DNA of 11,362 nucleotides, taken from NCBI GenBank assembly GCA_013815405.1, contig JACDGF010000028.1, positions 1 to 11,362 on the forward strand, given 5' to 3'. The first letter of the stretch is position 1. Each line of letters starts with the position of its first letter. The notes below the pieces were generated by a model. The model was not told the origin of the DNA, searched no databases, and saw only the letters and a program-made list of their open reading frames with translations. This document shows, in pieces, positions 1 to 8,152 of this stretch. The DNA is from Caulobacteraceae bacterium. Lineage in GTDB: Bacteria; Pseudomonadota; Alphaproteobacteria; Caulobacterales; Caulobacteraceae. Made by a program: the position numbers and the translations under genes.

Positions 1-165
1 GGAGACGAGATCGGCCAGGTCCCGCGCGCCGGCCGCGCCCTCGCCGGCGAGGCCGGCCACCGCCTTGGCGTCCCGATCCCAGGCCACGCAGTGATGGCCG
101 GCCTTCATCAGGCGCCGCGCGATGTTGGCCCCCATGCGGCCCAGCCCGACGACACCCAGCTGCAT
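1..165 (-). CDS. gnd: 6-phosphogluconate dehydrogenase, decarboxylating (N-terminal part, cut by window edge)
   Basis: Only the first 55 codons are inside the window. They read MQLGVVGLGRMGANIARRL and onward, an N-terminal Rossmann fold with the dinucleotide-binding glycine motif GLGRMG at residues 7-12 and an acidic residue (WDRD, residues 29-32) at the end of the second strand. The enzyme oxidises and decarboxylates 6-phosphogluconate to ribulose-5-phosphate in the cytoplasm. The opening resembles the short class (about 300-330 residues, YqeC/GntZ-like) more than the 470-residue E. coli type; that class often prefers NAD, but the coenzyme cannot be settled here. The start is firm: an AGGGAG ribosome site at 178-173 lies 7 bases before the ATG. 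The gap from the tal-pgi stop is 15 bases, so it is almost certainly the third gene of the tkt operon. Other beta-hydroxyacid dehydrogenases share this N-terminus; the operon context favours gnd. Confidence 0.85.
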   Translation of the reverse strand, partial: MQLGVVGLGRMGANIARRLMKAGHHCVAWDRDAKAVAGLAGEGAAGARDLADLVS

Positions 166-180
166 TGATTCACTCCCTAT

Positions 181-3045
181 TCAGCCCAAGGCGCGATCGA
201 CGGCGCGCGCCAGGCGAACGAGGCCCTCTTCGACATCCTCCCCCAGGTCGATCCGCAGGAGGCGCCGTCCTCGCTCGGCCAGGACCTCGAAGTCGCCCCG
301 CGCCTGAGCCGCTTCGACCACCCCGAAACTGATCGATCGCCCCGGGACGGCGATGTCGGCCGCCGGCTTGGCCGTGATCTGAAGAAATACCCCGCTGTTG
401 GGGCCCCCCTTATAGGCTTGGCCGGTGGAGTGGAGGAATCGGGGGCCGAAGCCGACCACGGTGGCGATCTTGCCATGGTCGCGGAGGCGCCGGCGCAGGG
501 CGCCGAGGGCCTCGACGTGCCCCGCCTCGCGGTCGAGCCAGGCCAGCAGGCCGATATAGTCGCCCTTGCCGGCGCGGGCGAAATGGGCGCCGAGCCATGC
601 CTCGACGCTCTGAACTCCGGCGGACCGGCCCAGGGCCTCGGCGTTGGCGAGATCGGCGAATACCGCCAGGCCCTCGGCCTCGAAGACCGGCGCCTCGGCG
701 TCCGCGCGGCCGGTCTTCTCATAGGCGTCGGTGAGGGCGCGCGCCTTGACCTTGCTGGCTTCGACATCGGGCTGGTCGAAGGGATCGATGCCGATCACGG
801 CCCCGGCCACCGCCACGGCGATCTCCCAGCGGAAGAACTCCTGGGTGAGCTTCAGGCGATCGGCCAGGGTGATGCGAACGACCGGCCCTCCGGCCTCCTC
901 GAGGGCCCGCGCGGCCTCGTCGAGGGCGTCGTTGTCGTCGCCCTCCAGGCGCAGATAGGCGAACAGGCGGCCGCCGCCATAGGCCTCCGGCGCGCCGATC
1001 GGCTCGCCGGCCACCGGGATCAGGCCTTTGCCCTGCTTGCCTGTGCTTTCGGCCAGGAGCTGTTCGAGCCAGGCGCCGATGTCGGCGATGGCCGGCGAGG
1101 CCATCAGGGTCACCTTGTCGCGCCCGGCTTTGGCCGCCGCGCCCAGCGCCGCTCCCAGGACGAAGCCCGGATTAGCGGCCGGCGGTGCGCTCTCCTGGCA
1201 GGCCAGGACCATGGGGGCGGCGGCGTCGAAGAGGGCGCGCGGGTCCAGGCCGAGCACGGCGGCGGGGACCATGCCGAAGTTGGAGAGCACCGAATAGCGC
1301 CCGCCGATGGCCGGGTCACCCGGGAAGACGTGGGCGAAGCCGTCCCGGCGCGCGGTCGCCTCGAGCTTCGAGCCGGGGTCGGTGACCGCGATGAAACGCC
1401 CGCCCGCCTTGCCGGCCCCGAGGGCCTTTTCAGCCGCCGCGAAGAAGTAGCGATGCAGGATGTCCGGCTCCAGGGTCGAGCCGGATTTGCTAGAGACGAT
1501 GAAGAGGGTGGCGGCCGGATCGATCATCGCCTCGACCCTGGCGATCTGGGCCGGGTCGGTGGAGTCGAGCACCAGCAGTTCCGGAAAACCCGGCTCCGGC
1601 CCGAAGGTCTTGGCGAGCACCTCGGGCCCCAGGCTCGACCCGCCCATGCCCAGCAACAGGGCGTGGCGGTAGCCGGCGGATTTGACCTCGCCCCGCAGCC
1701 CATCGAGCGCCGCCAGATCGACCGCCCCGCCGGTCCCGGCCGCGAGCCAGCCCAGCCACTTCGCCTCGTCGCCGCCCGTCCAAAGGGACGCATCCTTGGC
1801 CCACAGGCGGCGGGTCCAGCCTTCATGGGCCGCCCGCTCCAGCGCCGCCTTGACGGCGGCGTCCAGGTCGGCCGGCAACTTCATCGACTGGGCGTCAAGT
1901 GACGTGCCGAGGATCTGGGCCCGCTTGCCCGCCACGGCGCCCAGCAGCGCGTCGAAAGCCTCGGCGAACTTGGCCATCCCGTCGACCACCAAGGCGTCGG
2001 TGACGCCGTCCAGATCGAGGCCCAGCCGCTCGGCCTCGTCGAGGGTCCGGCGAGCCCCCTCCACATCCTGGGTCAAGCTGGCGCCCGCGAGACCGTGGTC
2101 GCGGAAGGCGTCCATGGTCTTGGGCGGCATGGTGTTCACGGTGTTTGGCCCGATGAGGGTCTCGACATACAGGACGTCGGAATAGGCGGGATCCTTGGTC
2201 CCGGTGGAGGCCCACAGCAGCCGCTGGGGCAACGCGCCGGCGGCGGCCAAGGCTTGCCAACGCGGGCTGGCGATCATCTCCAGATAGCGCTGATAGGCGA
2301 TCTTGGCGTTGGCGATGGCGACCTTGCCGCGCAACGCCTTCAGCGCTTCGGCTTCGTTCCCCGGCGCGCTCTTCAGGCGCTCGTCGATCGCCTTGTCGAT
2401 CAGGCCGTCGATGCGGCTGACGAAAAAGCTGGCGACGCCGTGGACCTTGGCAAGGTCGCCTCCACGCGCCTTGTGCGCTTCGAGCCCAGCCATGTGCGCA
2501 TCGGCCACGGCCAGATAAGCCTCGAGGCCGAAGAGCAGGGTCACATTGACGTTGATCCCCTCGCCGATCAGGGTCCGGATTGCCGGGACGCCGGGCTTTG
2601 TCCCCGGAACCTTGATCATCAGATTAGGCCGGCCCACCGCCCGCCACAGCCGCCGCGCCTCGGCGACGGTCGCCTCGGTGTCCATGCCGAGGTAGGGAGA
2701 GACCTCCAGGCTGACGTAGCCGTCGGTCCCACCCAGCCTCTCCCAGGTCGGGCGGAAGATGTCGGCGGCGGCCTGGATGTCCGCGATGGCCAGGGCCTCA
2801 TAGAGATCGCCCGGCTGGGCGTCGCGGCGCGCGATCAGCGCGTTGAGCGCGGCGTCGTAGGCGTCCCCCTCGCCGATCGCCTTGTCGAAGATCGAGGGGT
2901 TGGAGGTCATCCCCTTGAGGCCGTCTTCGGTGATCAGGCGTTGAAGCTCGCCGTCTTCCAGGATCTTGCGGTGCAGATAGTCCAGCCACACCGCCTGGCC
3001 GGCCTCGGCTAGGGCGAGGAGGGGGTTGGCGGGGTCGGGCGTCAC
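181..3045 (-). CDS. tal-pgi: Bifunctional transaldolase / glucose-6-phosphate isomerase
   Basis: One 954-residue polypeptide carries two enzymes. Residues about 1-375 are transaldolase: SNPSIFDKAI at 48-57 and the Schiff-base lysine K145 in NLMIKVPGTKPG. It moves a dihydroxyacetone unit between sedoheptulose-7-phosphate and glyceraldehyde-3-phosphate. Residues about 390-954 are phosphoglucose isomerase: GMGGSSLGPE at 466-475, the sugar-phosphate loop VSSKSGST at 517-524, GGRYSVLSNFG at 581-591, a glutamate-containing stretch LEQLLAESTGKQGKG at 660-674, and a C-terminal region with LHSTGQAYKGGPNSG (H872, K879). It interconverts glucose-6-phosphate and fructose-6-phosphate. Both halves look intact, and the roughly 950-residue length matches known Tal/Pgi fusions. 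The start is a GTG at 3045, because GGAGG (3057-3053) lies 7 bases before it. An in-frame GTG at 3051, overlapping the tkt stop as GTGA, is possible but only 1 base from that ribosome site. The gene begins 2 bases after tkt ends and is probably translationally coupled to it. Confidence 0.95.
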   Translation of the reverse strand: MTPDPANPLLALAEAGQAVWLDYLHRKILEDGELQRLITEDGLKGMTSNPSIFDKAIGEGDAYDAALNALIARRDAQPGDLYEALAIADIQAAADIFRPTWERLGGTDGYVSLEVSPYLGMDTEATVAEARRLWRAVGRPNLMIKVPGTKPGVPAIRTLIGEGINVNVTLLFGLEAYLAVADAHMAGLEAHKARGGDLAKVHGVASFFVSRIDGLIDKAIDERLKSAPGNEAEALKALRGKVAIANAKIAYQRYLEMIASPRWQALAAAGALPQRLLWASTGTKDPAYSDVLYVETLIGPNTVNTMPPKTMDAFRDHGLAGASLTQDVEGARRTLDEAERLGLDLDGVTDALVVDGMAKFAEAFDALLGAVAGKRAQILGTSLDAQSMKLPADLDAAVKAALERAAHEGWTRRLWAKDASLWTGGDEAKWLGWLAAGTGGAVDLAALDGLRGEVKSAGYRHALLLGMGGSSLGPEVLAKTFGPEPGFPELLVLDSTDPAQIARVEAMIDPAATLFIVSSKSGSTLEPDILHRYFFAAAEKALGAGKAGGRFIAVTDPGSKLEATARRDGFAHVFPGDPAIGGRYSVLSNFGMVPAAVLGLDPRALFDAAAPMVLACQESAPPAANPGFVLGAALGAAAKAGRDKVTLMASPAIADIGAWLEQLLAESTGKQGKGLIPVAGEPIGAPEAYGGGRLFAYLRLEGDDNDALDEAARALEEAGGPVVRITLADRLKLTQEFFRWEIAVAVAGAVIGIDPFDQPDVEASKVKARALTDAYEKTGRADAEAPVFEAEGLAVFADLANAEALGRSAGVQSVEAWLGAHFARAGKGDYIGLLAWLDREAGHVEALGALRRRLRDHGKIATVVGFGPRFLHSTGQAYKGGPNSGVFLQITAKPAADIAVPGRSISFGVVEAAQARGDFEVLAERGRRLLRIDLGEDVEEGLVRLARAVDRALG

Positions 3046-3047
3046 CT

Positions 3048-5153
3048 TCACGCCTCCCCCAACTGCCGCCGGGCCGCTTGATAGACCGCCTCGACGGTGA
3101 AGCCGAAGTGGGTCATCAGGGGGCCGATGGGGGCGGAGGCGCCGAAGCCGCGCATGGCGATGATCTCGCCGGTGGGGCCGGCGTAGCGGTCCCAGCCGAG
3201 GGGCGAGGCGGCCTCCACCGTCACCCGCGCGGCGACACCCGGAGGCAGGACCTCGTCGCGCCAGGCGCGGTCCTGGGCCTCGAACAATTCCCAGGACGGC
3301 AGGGAGACCACCCGGGCGGCGACGCCCTCGGCGGTCAGCCGCCCATAAGCCCCGATCACAAGGCCGACTTCCGCCCCGGTGGCGATCAGGATCACGTCCG
3401 GGCGCCGGCCCTTCTCGCCGGCGAGCACATAGCCGCCCTTGGCCACGCCGGCGGCGGGAGCGTATTTCGCCCGGTCCAGGGTCGGCATGGCCTGGCGCGA
3501 GAGGATCAGGCACGCCGGCCTGTCGGTCTGGGCGAGGATGACGCGCCAGGCCTCGGCGGTCTCGTTGGCGTCGCCGGGGCGCAGGACGATCATCCGCGGG
3601 ATCGCGCGCAGGGCGGCGAGCTGCTCGATCGGCTGGTGGGTGGGGCCGTCCTGACCCAGGCCGATGGAGTCGTGGCTGAACACGAACGTGACCGGCAAGT
3701 CCATCAGGGCCGCCAGGCGCGTCGGCGGGCGCATGTAGTCGCTGAAGATCAGGAAGGTGCCGGTGTAGGGTCGCAGCCTGGAGACCGCCAGGCCGTTGGC
3801 GATCGAGCCCATCACGTGTTCGCGCACCCCGAAGTGGAAGTTGCGGCCGCTGGGGACCCGCGGCTCGAAATCGTCGGCGCCGTCGAACTCCAGCCGGGTC
3901 TTGGTGGAAGGCGAAAGGTCGGCCGATCCGCCGATCAGCCAAGGGAAACGCGGCGCGATGCCGTTGAGCACCTTGCCCGAGGCCTCGCGCGTGGCCATGC
4001 CCTTGGCGTCGGCCGGGAAGGTGGGGATGTCGCCGTCCCAGCCCGCCGGAAGCGCGCCGGACCACATCGCGCGCAGGTCGCCGGCCGCTTGCCCATGATC
4101 CCTTGCGTAGGCTTCGAACGACTCGCGCCAAGCCGCGCTCTGCTTGCCGCCGCGCTCGCGCAATGAGGCAGTGAAATGCTCCTTGACCCCGTCGGGAACC
4201 CGGAACTGGGCGTCCGCCGGCCAGCCGTAGGCTTCCTTAGTGAGCTTGACCTCCGCTTCGCCCAGGGGGTCGCTGTGGGCCTTGGAAGTGCCCTGCTTGT
4301 GCGGCGAGCCATAGCCGATGACGCTTTTGACCACGATCAGGGTCGGCCGGTCGTCGGTGGAAAGGAAGCTCTCCACCGCCCGGGCGAAGGCCTCGCAATC
4401 GTTGGCGTCGTCGACCACCCGGGTCGCCCAGCCATAGCCGCGGAACCGCTCGGCCACGTCCTCGGTGAAGGCGATCTCGGTGTGGCCCTCGATGGTGACG
4501 GTGTTGTCGTCCCAGATCCAGCACAGGTTGGAGAGGCGCAGATGGCCGGCGATCGAGGCCGCTTCGCTCGCCACCCCCTCCATCAGGTCGCCGTCGCTGC
4601 AGAGGGCGTAGACGTTGTAGTCGAAGAGGGTCGCGCCCGGCTGGTTGTAGCGGGCGGCCAGCCAGCGCTCGGCGATCGCCATGCCGACGCTGTTTCCCGC
4701 GCCCTGCCCCAGCGGCCCGGTGGTGACCTCCACCCCGGTGGTCAGGCCATATTCGGGGTGGCCGGCGCAGACGCTCCCCAGTTCGCGGAAGGCCTTGATG
4801 TCGTCCAGGGAGACCGCGGGCCGGCCGAGGGCGCGGCCCTGGCGATCTATCCGCTCGACGCTGGCCAGGTGCAGGAGCGCATAGAGCAGCATCGAGCCGT
4901 GACCGGCCGAGAGCACGAACCGGTCGCGGTTCGGCCAAGCCGGGTCGGCCGGGTCGTAGCGTAGGAACCGGTTCCACAGGGTGTAGCCCACCGGGGCCAT
5001 GGCCATCGGCGCGCCGGCGTGGCCGCTGGCCGCCTTCTCCACCGCGTCGATCGCCAGGGTGCGGATGGTGTCGATGGCCAGGAGGTCGAGATCCTGGGCG
5101 GGCGCCTCGACCGTCATAGCCTCCGGCGCTGTCATGACCTTGCTCGTCTCCAT
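3048..5153 (-). CDS. tkt: Transketolase
   Basis: The product is a thiamine-diphosphate enzyme that moves two-carbon ketol units between pentose, triose, tetrose and heptose phosphates in the non-oxidative pentose phosphate pathway. From the 5153 start it has 701 residues, slightly longer than the usual 650-690. Visible motifs in order are: SGHAGAPMAMAPVGYTLW (43-60) with the active-site histidine, GHGSMLLYALLHL (84-96), GPLGQGAGNSVGMA (146-159), the cofactor and metal motif CSDGDLMEGVASEA (185-198) ending near WDDNTVTIEG, and in the second half HDSIGLGQDGPTHQPIEQL, with its catalytic histidine. The start is uncertain: in-frame ATGs lie at 5216, 5153, 5135 and 5117, none with a well-spaced ribosome site. 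I chose 5153 because a candidate promoter at 5169-5197 excludes 5216 and would place the mRNA start just upstream of 5153. The stop is firm and lies 2 bases before tal-pgi. tkt is the first gene of the pentose phosphate operon. Confidence 0.95.
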   Translation of the reverse strand: METSKVMTAPEAMTVEAPAQDLDLLAIDTIRTLAIDAVEKAASGHAGAPMAMAPVGYTLWNRFLRYDPADPAWPNRDRFVLSAGHGSMLLYALLHLASVERIDRQGRALGRPAVSLDDIKAFRELGSVCAGHPEYGLTTGVEVTTGPLGQGAGNSVGMAIAERWLAARYNQPGATLFDYNVYALCSDGDLMEGVASEAASIAGHLRLSNLCWIWDDNTVTIEGHTEIAFTEDVAERFRGYGWATRVVDDANDCEAFARAVESFLSTDDRPTLIVVKSVIGYGSPHKQGTSKAHSDPLGEAEVKLTKEAYGWPADAQFRVPDGVKEHFTASLRERGGKQSAAWRESFEAYARDHGQAAGDLRAMWSGALPAGWDGDIPTFPADAKGMATREASGKVLNGIAPRFPWLIGGSADLSPSTKTRLEFDGADDFEPRVPSGRNFHFGVREHVMGSIANGLAVSRLRPYTGTFLIFSDYMRPPTRLAALMDLPVTFVFSHDSIGLGQDGPTHQPIEQLAALRAIPRMIVLRPGDANETAEAWRVILAQTDRPACLILSRQAMPTLDRAKYAPAAGVAKGGYVLAGEKGRRPDVILIATGAEVGLVIGAYGRLTAEGVAARVVSLPSWELFEAQDRAWRDEVLPPGVAARVTVEAASPLGWDRYAGPTGEIIAMRGFGASAPIGPLMTHFGFTVEAVYQAARRQLGEA
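3053..3057 (-). promoter_or_regulatory. Ribosome binding site of tal-pgi inside the 3' end of tkt
   Basis: GGAGG (within GGGGGAGGC) lies in the last codons of tkt. It is 7 bases from the GTG at 3045 but only 1 base from the GTG at 3051, so it decides in favour of the 3045 start. Its position inside tkt means ribosomes finishing tkt can reinitiate directly. Confidence 0.6.
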
Positions 5154-5168
5154 CCCGCGGGGAAGTGT

Positions 5169-5197
5169 GTTTGAGGCTACCGCCGAGGCGAAATCAA
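5169..5197 (-). promoter_or_regulatory. Candidate promoter of the tkt-tal/pgi-gnd operon
   Basis: On the minus strand TTGATT (5197-5192) and TCAAAC (5174-5169) are separated by 17 bases. They match the -35 and -10 consensus at 4 of 6 and 3 of 6 positions. Transcription would start near 5162, about ten bases before the ATG at 5153. The match is weak, and read-through from polA, whose stop is at 5257, is an alternative. Confidence 0.3.
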
Positions 5198-5256
5198 GCC
5201 GCGCGCCATCCGCCATGCCAACGGGTCAGCCGTGGGGTGGGTTCCGACGCGCGGTC

Positions 5257-8100
5257 CTAATGCGCATCGTCCCAGTTGGCGGCGGCGCGGGCCTCCACCA
5301 GCAGGGGGACGGAGAAGCTGACGGCCGGCTCGGCGGCGCGTTCCATCACCGCGCGGGCGACGCGGCAGACTTCGGGCGCCTCGCCCTCGGGCGCCTCGAA
5401 CACCAGTTCGTCGTGGACCTGCAACAGCATGCGGGCGGTGAGGTTCGCGGCGGCCAGGGCGGCGGGCATGCGGATCATGGCTCGGCGCATGACGTCGGCG
5501 GCGGCCCCCTGGATCGGCGCGTTGATCGCCGCCCGCTCGGCGAACTGGCGTTCGGCCACCGACTTGGAGCGGATCATGGGAATGTTCACCCGCCGCCCGA
5601 AGATGGTGGTCACATACCCCTGCTGGCGGACCAGGGCGCGAGCCCCGTCCATATAGGCGCGGATGCCGGGGAAGCGTTCGAAATAGGTCTTGATGTAGGC
5701 GCCCGCCTCGTCCTGGGGGATACCCAGCTGGTTGGAGAGGCCGAAGGCCGAGATGCCGTAGACGATGCCGAAGTTGATCGCCTTGGCCCGCCGGCGGGTC
5801 TCGGCCGGCATGCCCTCGATGGGAACCCCGAACATCTCCGAGGCGGTCATGGCGTGGATGTCCAGCCCCTCCTGGAAGGCGCGCTTGAGCTGGGGGATGT
5901 CGCCGATGTGGGCCAGGAGCCTGAGCTCGATCTGGCTGTAGTCGGCGCTGATCAGCAGATGCCCAGGCTCGGCGATGAAGGCGGCGCGGATCTTGCGCCC
6001 CTCCTCGGTGCGGATGGGGATGTTCTGCAGATTGGGATCGGACGAGGAAAGCCGCCCGGTGGTGGTCGAGGCCAGGGCGAAGGAGGTGTGGACCCGCCCG
6101 GTGCGCTCGGCGACCGCCTGCGCCAGGGCGTCGGTATAGGTGCCCTTCAGCTTGGAGAGCTGGCGCCAGTCCAGGAGGACGCGCGGCAGGGCGTGGCCCT
6201 GGGTGGCCAGCTCCTCCAGCACCCCCGCGTCGGTGCTGAAGACCCCGGTGGCCGTCTTCTTACCCGCCCCCGCCAGGCCCATCTCGCCGAACAGCACATC
6301 GCCGATCTGCTTGGGGCTGCCCAGGTTGAACGGCCGCCCGGCCAGCTCCTGGGCCTGGGCCTCCAGCGCCGCCATGCGCAGGGAAAAATCGTGGGAGAGC
6401 CGGCGCAGGCGTTCCGGATCGATGTGGATCCCGTCGCACTCCATGGCCGCCAGGACAGCCGGCATGGGCCGCTCCAGGGTCTCGTAGACAGTCAGCAGCC
6501 CCTCGCGCGCGAGGCGCGGGCGAAGCACATTGTAGAGCCGCAAGGTGACGTCGGCGTCCTCGGCGGCGTAGCAGGTGGCCGGATCGAGCGGCACGTGCTT
6601 GAAGCTCTTCTGGGCCTTGCCGGTCCCCGCCACCTGCTTGAAGCTGATCGGCTGGTGGCCGAGCCACAGGGCCGAAAGCTCGTCCATGCCGTGGCCGTGC
6701 AGCCCCGCCTCCAGGACATAGGAGATCAGCATGGTGTCCTCGATCGGGGCCACCGCGATCCCGTGGCGCGAGAGGACGGCCAGGTCGTATTTGGCGTTCT
6801 GGGCGATCTTCAGCACCGAGGAGTCTTCGAGCAGGGGTTTCAGGGCCGCGATCGCCTGGTCCAGGGGAATCTGGTCCAAGTCCGCGGCCTCCTCCAGGCC
6901 CAAGCCGTCCGCCTCGCAATGGCCGACCGGGATGTAGCAGGCCTCGCCTGGCGCCACCGCCAGGGAGACGCCGCAGAGGCCCGCGTTGGCCGAGGAGAGG
7001 GCGTCGGTCTCGGTGTCGAAGGCGACGATCCCCGCCGCCCGCGCCCGCGCGATCCAGGCGTCGAGCGCCGCGATATCGCGCACGCAGGCGTAGGCGCTGG
7101 TGTCGATCGCCGCGACCGGGGTTTGCGTGGGAGGCGGGGCCGGCGCGGGCTTGAGCCCGGCCGCCTCGCCCACGCGCCGCGCCAGGGTGCGGAACTCCAT
7201 GGTCTCCAGAAAGGCGGCAAGGGTCGCCGGCTCGGGCGCCTCCACCGCCAGGGTGTCGAGGGACGCCGGGAGCGGCGTGTCGCAATCGAGCCGCACGAGG
7301 TCGCGCGAAAGGCGGATCTGGTCGGCGAAGTCGATCAGGGTCTGCCGGCGCTTGTCCTGTTTGATCTCTCCCGCCCGCGCCAGCAGGGTGTCGAGGTCGC
7401 CGTATTCGGTGATCAGGGCCGAGGCGGTCTTGACCCCGATCCCCGGCGCGCCGGGCACATTGTCCACCGAATCGCCGCACAGGGCCTGGACGTCGACCAC
7501 CTTGTCCGGGGCCACGCCGAACTTCTCGAACACCTCGGCGCGGCCGATGCGCAGGTTCTTCATGGTGTCGAGCATGGAGACCCGGTCGCCGACCAGCTGC
7601 ATCAGGTCCTTGTCCGAGGAGACGATCACCACCTCGCCCCCGGCGTCGCGCACGTGGCAGCAATAGGCGGCGATGAGGTCGTCGGCCTCATAGCCGGCCA
7701 GCTCCAGGCTTGGCACGCCGAAGGCCCGCGTCGCCTCGCGCACCAGGGCGAACTGAGGGATCAGATCCTCCGGCGGCGGCGGCCGATGGGCCTTGTAGGC
7801 GGGGTAGAGGTCGGTGCGGAAGGTCTTCTCCGAATGGTCGAACACCACCGCCAGGTGGGTCGGCGCGTCGGGCGCCGCCTTCATGTCCACCAGGAGCTTC
7901 CACAGCATGTTGCAGAACCCCTGCACCGCCCCCACCGGCAGGCCGTCCGACTTGCGGGTGAGCGGCGGCAGGGCGTGATAGGCCCGAAAGATGAACCCCG
8001 ACCCGTCCACCAGATAGAGCCGCGCGACGGGGCCGTCCTGGGTGGGCGCGCGGGGGATGTCTTCGAGCGTGGCGGGGGCGTCGGCGAGGGTGTCGGTCAT
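5257..8100 (-). CDS. polA: DNA polymerase I
   Basis: This 947-residue protein carries all three classical modules, so it should fill gaps, remove primers and proofread. Residues about 25-285 are the 5'-3' exonuclease: LYLVDGSGFIFRAYHALPP near 28, YEADDLIA at 137-144, SSDKDLMQLV at 161-170, CGDSVDNVPGAPGIG at 208-222. Residues about 335-530 are the 3'-5' exonuclease with all three catalytic motifs: DTET (362-365), NAKYD (435-439) and YAAED (511-515). Residues about 545-947 are the polymerase: motif A SADYSQIELR with D720, the O-helix RRRAKAINFGIVYG (769-782) and motif C QVHDELVFE with D897 and E898. Nothing is missing, and the length is typical of alphaproteobacterial PolA. The start ATG at 8100 is chosen because the protein family begins there; the frame stays open to 8262 but that part runs through repeat sequence. 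No ribosome site precedes the ATG, which follows a run of six C (minus strand). A promoter-like sequence ends 6 bases upstream, so the mRNA may be leaderless. Confidence 0.97.
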   Translation of the reverse strand: MTDTLADAPATLEDIPRAPTQDGPVARLYLVDGSGFIFRAYHALPPLTRKSDGLPVGAVQGFCNMLWKLLVDMKAAPDAPTHLAVVFDHSEKTFRTDLYPAYKAHRPPPPEDLIPQFALVREATRAFGVPSLELAGYEADDLIAAYCCHVRDAGGEVVIVSSDKDLMQLVGDRVSMLDTMKNLRIGRAEVFEKFGVAPDKVVDVQALCGDSVDNVPGAPGIGVKTASALITEYGDLDTLLARAGEIKQDKRRQTLIDFADQIRLSRDLVRLDCDTPLPASLDTLAVEAPEPATLAAFLETMEFRTLARRVGEAAGLKPAPAPPPTQTPVAAIDTSAYACVRDIAALDAWIARARAAGIVAFDTETDALSSANAGLCGVSLAVAPGEACYIPVGHCEADGLGLEEAADLDQIPLDQAIAALKPLLEDSSVLKIAQNAKYDLAVLSRHGIAVAPIEDTMLISYVLEAGLHGHGMDELSALWLGHQPISFKQVAGTGKAQKSFKHVPLDPATCYAAEDADVTLRLYNVLRPRLAREGLLTVYETLERPMPAVLAAMECDGIHIDPERLRRLSHDFSLRMAALEAQAQELAGRPFNLGSPKQIGDVLFGEMGLAGAGKKTATGVFSTDAGVLEELATQGHALPRVLLDWRQLSKLKGTYTDALAQAVAERTGRVHTSFALASTTTGRLSSSDPNLQNIPIRTEEGRKIRAAFIAEPGHLLISADYSQIELRLLAHIGDIPQLKRAFQEGLDIHAMTASEMFGVPIEGMPAETRRRAKAINFGIVYGISAFGLSNQLGIPQDEAGAYIKTYFERFPGIRAYMDGARALVRQQGYVTTIFGRRVNIPMIRSKSVAERQFAERAAINAPIQGAAADVMRRAMIRMPAALAAANLTARMLLQVHDELVFEAPEGEAPEVCRVARAVMERAAEPAVSFSVPLLVEARAAANWDDAH

Positions 8101-8106
8101 GGGGGG

Positions 8107-8135
8107 AAGATAGGGCAGACAAAGGGTGGGGTCAC
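8107..8135 (-). promoter_or_regulatory. Candidate polA promoter giving a leaderless or near-leaderless mRNA
   Basis: On the minus strand GTGACC (8135-8130) and TATCTT (8112-8107) are separated by 17 bases; each agrees with the -35 or -10 consensus at 4 of 6 positions. Only six C residues separate the -10 from the polA ATG at 8100, so a start 7 bases downstream of the -10 falls on the A of ATG. The absence of any ribosome binding site fits this. Leaderless messages are common in Caulobacter. Confidence 0.4.
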
Positions 8136-8152
8136 GGGGCCAACCCGTGCGC

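Noticed and set aside
418..1902. A plus-strand open frame of 494 codons antisense to the isomerase half of tal-pgi
   Set aside because: No domain, shadow composition, entirely inside a well-supported gene on the other strand.
3052..4131. A 360-codon upstream extension of the tal-pgi frame
   Set aside because: It overlaps tkt in another frame on the same strand and gives an Arg/Gly/Pro-rich sequence without homology; the transaldolase domain begins right after 3045.
2095..4166. Plus-strand open frames at 2095-3012 and 3078-4166, antisense to tal-pgi and tkt
   Set aside because: Same shadow pattern: rich in H, D, Q, G and R, no motifs, and covered by real genes.
5217..5256. Terminator after polA
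   Set aside because: No stem followed by a T-run is visible in the 40 bases after the stop; read-through into tkt cannot be excluded.
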